This document shows positions 49,721 to 57,443 of a stretch of 64,000 bases of DNA, one piece after another (positions within the stretch are counted from its first letter, which is position 1; each line of letters opens with the position of its first letter). The stretch lies in contig NZ_CP087997.1 of NCBI RefSeq assembly GCF_021044565.1, forward strand, positions 3,596,001 to 3,660,000, in the 5' to 3' direction. The position numbers and the translations under genes were made by a program. The notes beneath the pieces were generated by a model. It did no database searches and had not been told where the DNA came from. It saw only the letters and a program-made list of their open reading frames with translations. This stretch comes from Subtercola endophyticus (GTDB lineage: Bacteria > Actinomycetota > Actinomycetes > Actinomycetales > Microbacteriaceae).

Positions 49721-51251
49721 CGTGGATGAACGGGCCGTCGCCGAGGGCGGCGGGGGCATCACCGCGCGGCCCATGCTCGCCTCTGAGCGAGGGGGCTTCA
49801 TCGACCGGCACGACCTGTGGAGCGAGGCCCAGTATGCCGCCGCCGGCCAGTTGCGCCGCGTGGTCGACGAGGTCGGCATCGAGCTCATTCGCATCTCGTT
49901 CGTCGACCAGCACGGGGTGCTGCGCGGCAAGACCGTGACGCGGGATGCCCTGCCGGGCGCCCTGCGATCGGGTATCACCGCACCGTCGTCACTGCTGCTG
50001 AAAGACTCGTCGGGCAAGTCGGCGTACGCCGTGTTCGAGGCCGACCCCGGTGTGGGAACCCGCGGCTTCGCCGGCGCCGGAGACATCGTTCTCGTGCCAG
50101 ACCCCACCACGTTCCGCGTCGTGCCGTGGGCTCCCAAAACGGCGTCGCTGCTGTGCGACCTGCGGTTTCCCGACGGCTCAGAGGTGCCGTACTGCACGCG
50201 GAGCATTCTGCGTCGCGCCGTCGACGTGCTGGCCGAGGAGGGGTACGCCCTCACCGTGGGTGCAGAACTCGAGTTCCACGTCTTTCGGGCCGTGGATGTC
50301 GGTGTGCAGCCCGGGCAGATCGGCAAGCCGGGGGCACCCGGCGAGGCGCCCACCGTGGCCCCGGTGTCGCCGGGCTCGCAGTTGCTGCACGAAGAGACGC
50401 TCGACAGCCTCGACGACCTCGTGCAGGCGCTGAACCACAACCTGAATCTGCTCGACCTGCCGTTGCGCTCGATCGAGCTCGAATTCGGGCCCAACCAGCT
50501 CGAGATCACCATGGCGCCGGGGGATGCCCGCGAGGTCGCCGATGCGGTCGTGCTGGCCCGCACGGCCATCCGTCAGGTCTGTCGTCGTCTGGGGTATCAC
50601 GCCACCTTCATGTCGAGGCCCCAGGGTGCCGAAACGGCCTCTGTCGGATGGCACTTGCACCAGTCGCTCACCTCGACCGAGACCGGGGCGTCGGTGTTTC
50701 CGCCCTCGGAGGCGGCCTACGACGAGCACGGTCGAGTGCTTTCGGAGACCGGCCTGTTCTATCTGGCCGGTCTGCTCGAGCACGCCCACGCCACGGCACC
50801 GTTCACGACTCCGACCGTCAACGGCTACAAGAGATACCAGCCGTTCTCGCTCGCACCCGACCGGGTGGTGTGGGGCATCGACAACAAGGGCGCCATGATT
50901 CGGGCCATCGGCCGGCCGGGCGACGCGGCTTCTCGCCTCGAGAACCGGTCGGGAGAACCCGCAGCGAACCCGTACCTCTATATCGCCTCGCAGATCGCGG
51001 CCGGGCTCGACGGAATCAATCGCCAGCTCGAACCCGCCGCGGCATCCGAGAACCCGTATTCGTCCGACGCCGTTCGGCTGCCGCGAACGCTCGGGGTCGC
51101 ACTCGACGCGCTCGAAGGCGACTCGTACCTGCGTTCGTTCTTCGGCGCGGATGTGATCCAGTGGTATCTGACGCTCAAGCGCAGCGAGTTCGACCGCTAC
51201 CAGGCGGCCGTGACCGACTGGGAGCAGCGCGAGTACTTCACCATGATGTGA
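49713..51251 (+). CDS. Glutamine-synthetase-family ligase (gamma-glutamyl-amide synthetase-like)
   Basis: A 512-residue protein with the glutamine synthetase catalytic core: EGYALTVGAELEFHVF, ELEFGPNQLEITMAPGDARE, HATFMSRPQG, GWHLHQSL and the adenylation-loop region PTVNGYKRYQPFSLAPDRVV. Sequence and length fit the GlnA-like ligases that glutamylate amines (PuuA, gamma-glutamylmethylamide synthetase, GlnA3/GlnA4) and not housekeeping GlnA. The start overlaps the Rieske gene by eight bases. A gamma-glutamyltransferase-like gene at 55801 could release the product, forming a gamma-glutamyl shuttle. Amine specificity is unknown. Confidence 0.85.
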   Translation: MRNVDERAVAEGGGGITARPMLASERGGFIDRHDLWSEAQYAAAGQLRRVVDEVGIELIRISFVDQHGVLRGKTVTRDALPGALRSGITAPSSLLLKDSSGKSAYAVFEADPGVGTRGFAGAGDIVLVPDPTTFRVVPWAPKTASLLCDLRFPDGSEVPYCTRSILRRAVDVLAEEGYALTVGAELEFHVFRAVDVGVQPGQIGKPGAPGEAPTVAPVSPGSQLLHEETLDSLDDLVQALNHNLNLLDLPLRSIELEFGPNQLEITMAPGDAREVADAVVLARTAIRQVCRRLGYHATFMSRPQGAETASVGWHLHQSLTSTETGASVFPPSEAAYDEHGRVLSETGLFYLAGLLEHAHATAPFTTPTVNGYKRYQPFSLAPDRVVWGIDNKGAMIRAIGRPGDAASRLENRSGEPAANPYLYIASQIAAGLDGINRQLEPAAASENPYSSDAVRLPRTLGVALDALEGDSYLRSFFGADVIQWYLTLKRSEFDRYQAAVTDWEQREYFTMM

Positions 51252-51294
51252 GCGCGGCGTGCCGGCGCCGGCGCTCGCCGGCGCGCGGGCGATG

Positions 51295-53022
51295 TTATGC
51301 GCCGCGTCGCTTCCAATCACCAGAAGCGATGACCGGCTTGCCGACGGTCGCCTGCTGCTCGCAGAGGTAGCCGAGCACCTCGGCACCATCGTCGAGCGTG
51401 ACCCAGCCGAATCCGAGCGGAGGCCGGCTCTCGGCCAGCAGCGTGGCGATCGCGGTTTCGGGAACACGCCAGAGCTCGCCGGTCACCACGGAGTCTCCGC
51501 CGTCTTTGACCATGCCGGGTCGGTGCAGGGCGTCTTCGAGATCGAAGAGTGTATAGCCGGGGGCGGTGCGTCTGACTCCGGCAGAGACAGCGCCCAGCCG
51601 GGTCAGCCGGCCGTTCGCCGGCATACCGGAACGGTGCGCGCCGACCACGAACAGCTCGCGCCCGCGGGTGACGCGGAGCGCAGCTCCGGCCCCGACCCCG
51701 ACCCCGACCACGGCCTGCAGGTCGCGGGCGACGTCGAACGCTACCCGGTCGGCGAATTCGCGAGCCAACACCATCGCGCCGACGTTCTCTGCGGGCTCGC
51801 CCGAATCGATCGGAATCGCCGCTGCGGGGTAACCGAACAGGTTGCAGAAGTTCGTGAACGATCCCAGCCGGGAGTTCACGGCGATCGGTGCCGCGGCGAC
51901 TTCGGCGAGGGTCGGGTGGTGTGTCGTGGTGGGCAGGAACAACACGTCGGCTTCGCCGAACGCCGCCTGGGCCTCGGCCCGCAATCCGCGGAGGGTCTCG
52001 ATGTCACCGGCCAGCCGGTGGGCCGGCAGGTCGCCGGCGCCGCGGATGATCGACGCGACGATCTCGTCGGTCTCGCCCGGGTGCGCCTCAACGAACGCAC
52101 CGACCGCTGTGTAGCGTTCCGCGACAAAGGCGCCGTCGTAGAGCAGCCGGGCCGCTTCGAGAAACGGCGTGAGGTCGATCTCGACCACCCGGTAGCCCGG
52201 GTCGTCGCGCAGCCGTGAAACCGCGAGATCGAACGCCGTGCGCCAGAGCTCACTGAGGGCCACCAGATCGGCCGCCCGGGGAACGGCCACGACGACGGGG
52301 GTCTGCGCCGCTCCGAGGGGGGCCCACTCGGGAAAAGCGCGACTGAACGGATCCGCCGCATCGGGTCCGGCCATCACGTCGAGCACCAATGAGGCGAGGT
52401 CGAAGGAGGTGCTGAAGACGGTCGGGCAGTCCAGGCTGCGGCACGCCGGCACAACCCCGGTCGTCGGAACGATTCCGGTGCTCGCCTTGAGACCGACGAT
52501 GCCCTGCAGGGCCGCGGGAACCCGGCCCGACCCGGCCGTGTCGGTGCCGAGCGCGAAGTCGACGAGCCCGAGAGCCACGGCGACGGCCGATCCCGACGAC
52601 GAGCCGCCCGAAATGCGATCCGGATGCACGGCAGAGCGAACCGCGCCGTAGGGGCTGCGGGTTCCGACCAATCCGGTGGCGAACTGGTCGAGGTTGGTCT
52701 TGCCCATGACCACCGCGCCTGCGGCGCGCAGCCGGGCGACCACCGTCGCGTCAGCGGCGGGCGAGAAGGCGAAGGCCGGGCATCCTGCTGTCGTCGCAAG
52801 ACCGGCGACGTCGATGTTGTCTTTCACCGCGAAGAGCAGACCGGCAAGCGGCAGGCGCTCTCCGGCCTCGACCCGAGCGATCTGGCGCGATATCTCCGCC
52901 TGAACCTCGGCTTCTGGGCGCAGCGAGATGAAGATCTCCGGGCGATCGGCGGCGGCTATTCGGGCGTAGGCGACAGCGACATGGTGCTGCAGGGCCCCGC
53001 CCAATGCGCTGCGTCTGTTCAC
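51295..53022 (-). CDS. atzF: Allophanate hydrolase
   Basis: A 575-residue amidase-signature enzyme with the catalytic Lys in FAVKDNIDVAG (about Lys67), the cis-Ser in ISGGSSSGSAVA, and the nucleophile Ser in GTDTAGSGRVPAA (about Ser165). The C-terminal domain (GRELFVVGAHRSGMPANGRL, GYTLFDLEDALHRPGMVKDG) is specific to allophanate hydrolases of the AtzF/DUR2 type. It converts allophanate to ammonia and carbon dioxide. GTG 53022 overlaps the upstream stop as GTGA. It is the last gene of the five-gene operon. Confidence 0.92.
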   Translation of the reverse strand: MNRRSALGGALQHHVAVAYARIAAADRPEIFISLRPEAEVQAEISRQIARVEAGERLPLAGLLFAVKDNIDVAGLATTAGCPAFAFSPAADATVVARLRAAGAVVMGKTNLDQFATGLVGTRSPYGAVRSAVHPDRISGGSSSGSAVAVALGLVDFALGTDTAGSGRVPAALQGIVGLKASTGIVPTTGVVPACRSLDCPTVFSTSFDLASLVLDVMAGPDAADPFSRAFPEWAPLGAAQTPVVVAVPRAADLVALSELWRTAFDLAVSRLRDDPGYRVVEIDLTPFLEAARLLYDGAFVAERYTAVGAFVEAHPGETDEIVASIIRGAGDLPAHRLAGDIETLRGLRAEAQAAFGEADVLFLPTTTHHPTLAEVAAAPIAVNSRLGSFTNFCNLFGYPAAAIPIDSGEPAENVGAMVLAREFADRVAFDVARDLQAVVGVGVGAGAALRVTRGRELFVVGAHRSGMPANGRLTRLGAVSAGVRRTAPGYTLFDLEDALHRPGMVKDGGDSVVTGELWRVPETAIATLLAESRPPLGFGWVTLDDGAEVLGYLCEQQATVGKPVIASGDWKRRGA

Positions 53023-53660
53023 GAGCCGGCGGTGACGATGATACGCACCGGAGTCGGATCGAACCCGTTGCACGGATTGTTGATCTGCGGGCAGTTCGAG
53101 ATGAGCACCAGCACGTCGCGCTCGGCGCGCAGCGTCAGGCTCTTTCCGGGCGCCGAGAGCCCGTCGACGATGCCGAGTTCGCCGTTCGGTTCGACGGGAA
53201 CGTTCATGTACCAGTTGATGTTGCTGACCAGGTCGCGTTTGCCGAGGCCCCATCGTGCCCCCTCGGCGAGAAAGTTCTCGACGCAGGCATGCTGCGGAAC
53301 GGTGTGATGCCCGTACCGCAGCGAGTTGGACTCCTTGCTGCACGCGCCGCCGATGGTGTCGTGGCGCCCCACCTCGTCGTGCGTCACGGTCATCAGCGGT
53401 GCCGAGGCGTTGTCGAGCAGAACCGAGCCGGTGGTCAGGAAGATGTTGCCCTGCCCGGCGATCGTCTCGGCGGCTCCATAACGCAGCGCCGCGTCGTGAG
53501 CGTCGTAGACCAAGAAGTCGACGGCCTGGTTACCCTCGAGATCGATGATGGTCAGCGACGACCCGGCCGTGACATGAGCCGAGTACGGCGCTCGTGCGGC
53601 GACGGTACGGTCATCCAGCACCGTCGCGGAGGCCAGTCGCGCTGGCAGATCGTCGTTCAT
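53019..53660 (-). CDS. DUF1989 urea-carboxylase-associated / carboxyguanidine deiminase-type subunit (small)
   Basis: A 213-residue DUF1989 protein. LTIIDLEGNQAVDFLVYDA, GGACSKESNSLRYG, NINWYMNVPVEPNGEL and VLVLISNCPQINNPCNGFDP are family hallmarks. Two such proteins, long annotated as urea-carboxylase-associated proteins 1 and 2, have been shown to form the carboxyguanidine deiminase CgdAB in guanidine-degrading bacteria. Here both are present side by side next to allophanate hydrolase. Both ends overlap the neighbouring genes by four bases. The guanidine carboxylase that normally comes first is not in the window. Confidence 0.85.
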   Translation of the reverse strand: MNDDLPARLASATVLDDRTVAARAPYSAHVTAGSSLTIIDLEGNQAVDFLVYDAHDAALRYGAAETIAGQGNIFLTTGSVLLDNASAPLMTVTHDEVGRHDTIGGACSKESNSLRYGHHTVPQHACVENFLAEGARWGLGKRDLVSNINWYMNVPVEPNGELGIVDGLSAPGKSLTLRAERDVLVLISNCPQINNPCNGFDPTPVRIIVTAGS

Positions 53661-54517
53661 CGAAGGCCTCCTCTGGCACCGAGATAGTCGAGAGTGTTCG
53701 CGTAGGCGCGGGCTGCCTCGGGGGCGGTTTCGGCGACGGCGGAGAGATCGTCGTAACCGACGGCTGAGCCGGCCCAGGCTCGCACTTTGACAGGTGAATT
53801 CGAATACAGCTCGCGGCCGTCGAGCGGATGAGCGGCGTTGGCGATGAGCGCCACGACCGGCAGCTCGATTTGCAGTTGTACGCGTGCACCCGCTCCGGCC
53901 GATCCGGTGAAGCGCACCGTGCCGTCGGGGTCGACGGTCGTGCCCTGAAAGAACGTGACCCCGGTGTGGATGTCGCGGGGCTGCAGCCCGTGCTTGGCGG
54001 CCGCGAGAATGAGCAGCTCCCGCCCCGCCGGGGTGGCGCTCTGCGCGGCGCCATCGCCGTAGCGCCGGGTATTGCCCCGCAGGGTGGAGGCGCCGGCGAA
54101 GGCATCGTGATGGCCCGAGGTGTCGGCGACGATGGTCGCCAGCGCCCGCCCGCGGTCGGAGAGCAGCACGCTGCCCGCGGCGAGGTACGCCTGCCACTGC
54201 ACCTTGAGGGTGTCGGCCACGTTGAGGCGCTCGCTCGTCTCGTCGCGGTTGAAAAGCAGCAGATGCGCAGCCGCATCGCCGTCGAGATCGGTCAGCTCGA
54301 GCACGGTGCCGCGGTCGAGCACGGCGGTGGTGTAGTTGCCGGCCGCGACGGTTTCGGCGAGCATCCGGTCACCCGGTGCGATAGCGGCGGCCCAGTCGGG
54401 TGCCCGTCGCGCCGGAACGGTGGGCATCTCGTCGGCGACGGTGCCGCCCTGCGCCCGAGCATGCAGCCGGGCGCCGGCGGGCGACGACGTGCTGCTGGCC
54501 GGCTGCGCGGTCGTCAC
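53657..54517 (-). CDS. DUF1989 urea-carboxylase-associated / carboxyguanidine deiminase-type subunit (large)
   Basis: A 286-residue DUF1989 protein, longer than the partner by an N-terminal extension of about 50 residues. TVLELTDLDGDAAAHLLLFN, ERLNVADTLKVQWQAYLAAG, SVLLSDRGRALATIVADTSG and QPRDIHTGVTFFQGTTVDPD are typical of the first urea-carboxylase-associated protein. GTG 54517 overlaps the upstream stop. With the next gene it should form a heteromeric metal-dependent deiminase acting on N-carboxyguanidine or a related compound. Confidence 0.85.
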   Translation of the reverse strand: MTTAQPASSTSSPAGARLHARAQGGTVADEMPTVPARRAPDWAAAIAPGDRMLAETVAAGNYTTAVLDRGTVLELTDLDGDAAAHLLLFNRDETSERLNVADTLKVQWQAYLAAGSVLLSDRGRALATIVADTSGHHDAFAGASTLRGNTRRYGDGAAQSATPAGRELLILAAAKHGLQPRDIHTGVTFFQGTTVDPDGTVRFTGSAGAGARVQLQIELPVVALIANAAHPLDGRELYSNSPVKVRAWAGSAVGYDDLSAVAETAPEAARAYANTLDYLGARGGLR

Positions 54518-55173
54518 GCGCCGGCCCCGGCGGGAGTGCTGAGTGCGGCCGGTGCGGCGAGCACGGCCGGTGCCGGTGCCGGCAGCGTGTCGAGCCACTC
54601 GTTGACGCCGTCGCTGGTCACCAGCGCATCGCGCTGCAGGTACTCGATGGCCTCGAGGGCCGCGGTGTGCGCGCGCTCCGAGGAGCCGCCGACACAGTCT
54701 GCGATGACACGCACGCGGTAATCGTGCTGGTGGGCATCCACGGCCGTGTAGTGGATGCAGACGTCGGTCAGCCCGCCGACGAGCAGCAGAGTGTCGGCCT
54801 TGTAGGCCTTCAGTACGATCTCGAGTTCTGTACCGAAGAAGGCCGAGTAGCGACGCTTGCGAATGACGAATTCGCTCGGCCGGGGTGCGAGCCACGGGGC
54901 GAGTTCGGTCTCGTTCCAGCCTTCGATGCAGTGCGGGCCCTCGGCGCCGTCGAGTTCGCGGCCGATGTCGATGAGGTCGGGCTTGTGCACTTCTTGAATG
55001 AAGACGACGGGCACCCCCAGCTCGCGGCACCGTGCGATGAGCGCCGCGACCTTGGGGCGACGGCCCTCCCGGCCCGACATGTGTGGAATCTCGGTGCGCG
55101 ACTCGTCGAGGGGCGTACTGCCGCCCTGAATGTCGACGACGATGAGAACGGGGGTGCCGACGATGTCGATCAT
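54514..55173 (-). CDS. Cysteine hydrolase of the isochorismatase superfamily (biuret/ureidoacrylate/carbamoylsarcosine amidohydrolase-like)
   Basis: A 219-residue hydrolase with the Asp-Lys-Cys triad: Asp in VLIVVDIQGG, Lys in VIRKRRYSAFFGT, Cys in GGLTDVCIHYTAVDAHQHDY, with the cis-peptide VGGL. HKPDLIDIGRELDGAEGPHC is an unusual insert that may line the substrate pocket. Relatives cleave biuret to allophanate, ureidoacrylate, or N-carbamoylsarcosine; the allophanate hydrolase two genes downstream favours a biuret-like or N-carbamoyl substrate. The C-terminus is an Ala/Pro-rich tail. The stop overlaps the next gene. Confidence 0.85.
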   Translation of the reverse strand: MIDIVGTPVLIVVDIQGGSTPLDESRTEIPHMSGREGRRPKVAALIARCRELGVPVVFIQEVHKPDLIDIGRELDGAEGPHCIEGWNETELAPWLAPRPSEFVIRKRRYSAFFGTELEIVLKAYKADTLLLVGGLTDVCIHYTAVDAHQHDYRVRVIADCVGGSSERAHTAALEAIEYLQRDALVTSDGVNEWLDTLPAPAPAVLAAPAALSTPAGAGA

Positions 55174-55199
55174 GATGCTCCTAGGTTCGGTTCTGGCAG

Positions 55200-55718
55200 T
55201 CAGGTGGCCGGGTGCGGGTGCGAGTGCGGGTGGGCTTCGAGTTCGACCCAGAGCTCGAAGCAGTTGCCGCGCGAGAGGCTCGCGACGCCGATGGATGCCC
55301 GGCCGGCGACTCCCGCAGCTCTGCCGAACACGTCGATGAAGAGTTCGCTGGCCCCGTCAGAGACGAGGTGCAGGTCTTCGAAGTCGTCGTTCGTGCGCAG
55401 AAAGCACAGGTTGCGCCCGATCGCCTTGACCTCGTCGAGCGAGCCCAGCGCGAGGCGCATCAAGCCGAGGGCGTTGATCGCCGAGAGGCGAGCGGCGGCG
55501 TAGCCTTGCTCGATGCTCAGGTCGACACCGAAGCGGCCCGGGTTCAGGCGGTTGCCCTCGCGGTCTTCGGGCGTGACGCCGCTCAGCAGAACAAGATCGC
55601 CGACACGGTGAAAGCCCTTGACCATGCCGTAGCGGCCGCCGTAGACCGGGTTGGCGTAGTCGGGAATCGAGAGTCCCAGCTCGAGCACGCGTTGCTCGGG
55701 GGTTTTCGGGTCAGACAA
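55200..55718 (-). CDS. RidA/YjgF-family imine deaminase-like protein
   Basis: A 172-residue RidA-family protein. HRVGDLVLLSGVTPEDREGN and GRASIGVASLSRGNCFELWV (with the conserved Arg region) are visible. Family members hydrolyse reactive enamines/imines made by PLP or flavin enzymes, or act with cysteine hydrolases as RutC does beside RutB. The start is TTG 55718 with AGGAG eight bases upstream; no ATG or GTG fits. The C-terminus has a His/Pro repeat. It is the first gene of the minus-strand operon. Confidence 0.85.
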   Translation of the reverse strand: MSDPKTPEQRVLELGLSIPDYANPVYGGRYGMVKGFHRVGDLVLLSGVTPEDREGNRLNPGRFGVDLSIEQGYAAARLSAINALGLMRLALGSLDEVKAIGRNLCFLRTNDDFEDLHLVSDGASELFIDVFGRAAGVAGRASIGVASLSRGNCFELWVELEAHPHSHPHPAT

Positions 55719-55756
55719 TAGTTCGCTCCTGCTGGTGTCTCATACTGGACGTACGC

Positions 55757-55787
55757 ATCCAATCTTATCATTTGTGGATCCAATCTT
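55757..55787. promoter_or_regulatory. Control region P3: two direct ATCCAATCTT operators between ridA-type and GGT-like genes
   Basis: ATCCAATCTT at 55757-55766 and again at 55778-55787, exactly 21 bases apart. The second copy is part of TGGATCCAA (55775-55783), matching the other island spacers. The whole divergent spacer is only 82 bases. Confidence 0.65.
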
Positions 55788-55800
55788 GAGGACGTCGACC

Positions 55801-57399
55801 ATGACCCCATCGCCCGAGGCTCAGCCCGAGCCCCTCGTTACGCACCGCCGTGTCGCGCTGGCCGCGCCGCACTACCTCGCCACTCGGCTCGGCGAGCAGG
55901 TCATCCGCGAGGGCGGTGGCGCTGTCGAGGCCGCTCTCACGGCGGCGGTTGCTCTGACGGTGGTCTACCCGCATCAATCCTCCCTCGGCGGCGATCTGGT
56001 CGCGTTGGTTCGCGACCCCGCGGGCCGCGTCGCGTCGTACATCTCGGTGGGGCGCACCGCGCAGGGTCTCGACGCGGCGGCGGTGCCCCGAATGGATGAT
56101 CGCATCGCCGGTCGCGGAGCGCACACCGTTACCGTTCCCGGTGTGGTCGCCGGCTGGGTGGCGATTGCGGGGGAGCGCTTTGCGCCGGCCCTTGCGCGCG
56201 CGTTCGAGCGGGCATCCGTTCTCGCTCGCGACGGGTTCGAGGTGTCGCCGGGGCTTGCGCGAGCGCTCGCCGATACGTGGCCGATCGTCGGGGCAGACGC
56301 CGGCATGAGGCAGGTGTTCGGCCGAGCTGCGGTCGGCGCCGGCGGCGACGCCTCCGCCGAACCGCTGCGGGCCGGCGACCGTCTGGTTCAGCCGCAGCTC
56401 GCCGACGTGCTCGAACTCTTGGCCCGCGACCCGCTCTCGTTCTACACGGGCGAGGTCGCTGAGCGGGTCGCATCCGCCCTCGCCGAGGCGGGCAGCGCGC
56501 TCACGCTCACCGATCTGGCACAACACGCGGTCGACACGAGCCCGGCGCTCAGTGCGGTCGCCGACGGAATCCGGTGGTCGGTTGCGCCCCCGCCCAGCCA
56601 GGGCATCGCCTTTCTGGCCGTGCAGAGTGCCCGGGCATCCGCACCCGCCGTTTCGCTCGTCGACCGTTCGGTGCTCGAATTGTCGATGCTCGCCGCATCG
56701 GTTCGTGATGCCCGGCTGGGCGATCCGGCGTGGGCCGGAGGGCCCGATGCGCTTACTCTCGACGGCTACCTGCGTGACATGGCACGTGCTGCCGGGGCCC
56801 TCGATCTCGCCGTCGAGCGACCGTCGGGCGACACGGCCGGAATCACGGCGCAGGACTCCGACGGCTGGTCGGTCAGCATCGTGCAGAGCGTCTACCAGAC
56901 TTTCGGTTCGGGCGTCTGCGACCCGGGCACGGGCATCGTCTTTCACAACAGGGGTGCTGCGTTCAGCCTCGAACCCGGGCATCCCGGTGCCCTGGCCGCG
57001 GGGCGCAGGCCCCCGCACACCCTCACGCCCGTGCTCGGCGCGGCCCCGAACGGTGACGTGCTCGCGCTCGCCTGCCAAGGCGGGCGCGCCCAGCCCTGGA
57101 TTCTGGCGCAACTCAGTGCCGACCTGACCGACAGCGACATCCCCATCGAAACCACGCTCGCCCGCGACCGCTTCGTGTTCGGAGGCCGCGACATCGGCGA
57201 GCCGGGCCCGACGATCGCGGTCGAGTCGGCAGACGTTCCCGACGACGTTCGTGAGGTGGCCGAACGGTGGGGGTGGCGCACCCACGCACTCGGCGAGCAG
57301 GTCGACGTCGCCGGTCACGTGCAGGTGACGCGGATGCTCGGTGGCACCCTCTCGGCCGGCACCGACCCCCGCGCCGACGGTCTTGCCGTGGTTTCCTGA
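55801..57399 (+). CDS. Gamma-glutamyltransferase-family protein without signal peptide
   Basis: A 532-residue Ntn-hydrolase of the gamma-glutamyltransferase family: GGGAVEAALTAAVALTVVYP, HQSSLGGDLVALVRDP, and the autoprocessing site region GDTAGITAQDSDGWSVSIVQ, where the conserved Thr would become the N-terminal nucleophile. Later QTFGSGVCDPGTGIVFHNRG and PPHTLTPVLG fit. The usual T-T-H after the processing site is changed to T-A-G, and there is no export signal, unlike classical GGT. It could hydrolyse gamma-glutamyl-amides made by the glutamine-synthetase-like enzyme inside the cell. GAGGA precedes ATG 55801. Confidence 0.82.
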   Translation: MTPSPEAQPEPLVTHRRVALAAPHYLATRLGEQVIREGGGAVEAALTAAVALTVVYPHQSSLGGDLVALVRDPAGRVASYISVGRTAQGLDAAAVPRMDDRIAGRGAHTVTVPGVVAGWVAIAGERFAPALARAFERASVLARDGFEVSPGLARALADTWPIVGADAGMRQVFGRAAVGAGGDASAEPLRAGDRLVQPQLADVLELLARDPLSFYTGEVAERVASALAEAGSALTLTDLAQHAVDTSPALSAVADGIRWSVAPPPSQGIAFLAVQSARASAPAVSLVDRSVLELSMLAASVRDARLGDPAWAGGPDALTLDGYLRDMARAAGALDLAVERPSGDTAGITAQDSDGWSVSIVQSVYQTFGSGVCDPGTGIVFHNRGAAFSLEPGHPGALAAGRRPPHTLTPVLGAAPNGDVLALACQGGRAQPWILAQLSADLTDSDIPIETTLARDRFVFGGRDIGEPGPTIAVESADVPDDVREVAERWGWRTHALGEQVDVAGHVQVTRMLGGTLSAGTDPRADGLAVVS

Positions 57400-57409
57400 C
57401 GCTCGTCTC

Positions 57410-57432
57410 GATCCACTTCGCGAAAAAGCCCC
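57410..57432. terminator. Left arm of a bidirectional terminator split by the IS element
   Basis: The 23 bases at 57410-57432 (including GCGAAAAAGCCCC) pair with 58631-58653 at 22 of 23 positions. Without the inserted element they would enclose a 16-base loop and carry A and T runs on both sides, making a strong terminator between the converging GGT-like and MFS genes. The insertion separates the arms by about 1.2 kb. Confidence 0.7.
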
Positions 57433-57443
57433 TAACTTTGCGT
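57429..57443 (+). repeat. Left copy of the 15-bp target site duplication
   Basis: CCCCTAACTTTGCGT is found here and again at 58611-58625, directly outside both ends of the insertion sequence. Confidence 0.85.

Noticed and set aside
48311..50569. Minus-strand open frame of 752 codons opposite the Rieske and ligase genes
   Set aside because: Antisense shadow covering two well-supported genes with intact catalytic motifs.
55768..57318. Minus-strand open frame of 516 codons opposite the GGT-like gene
   Set aside because: Composition is typical of antisense frames and it lacks any recognisable domain.
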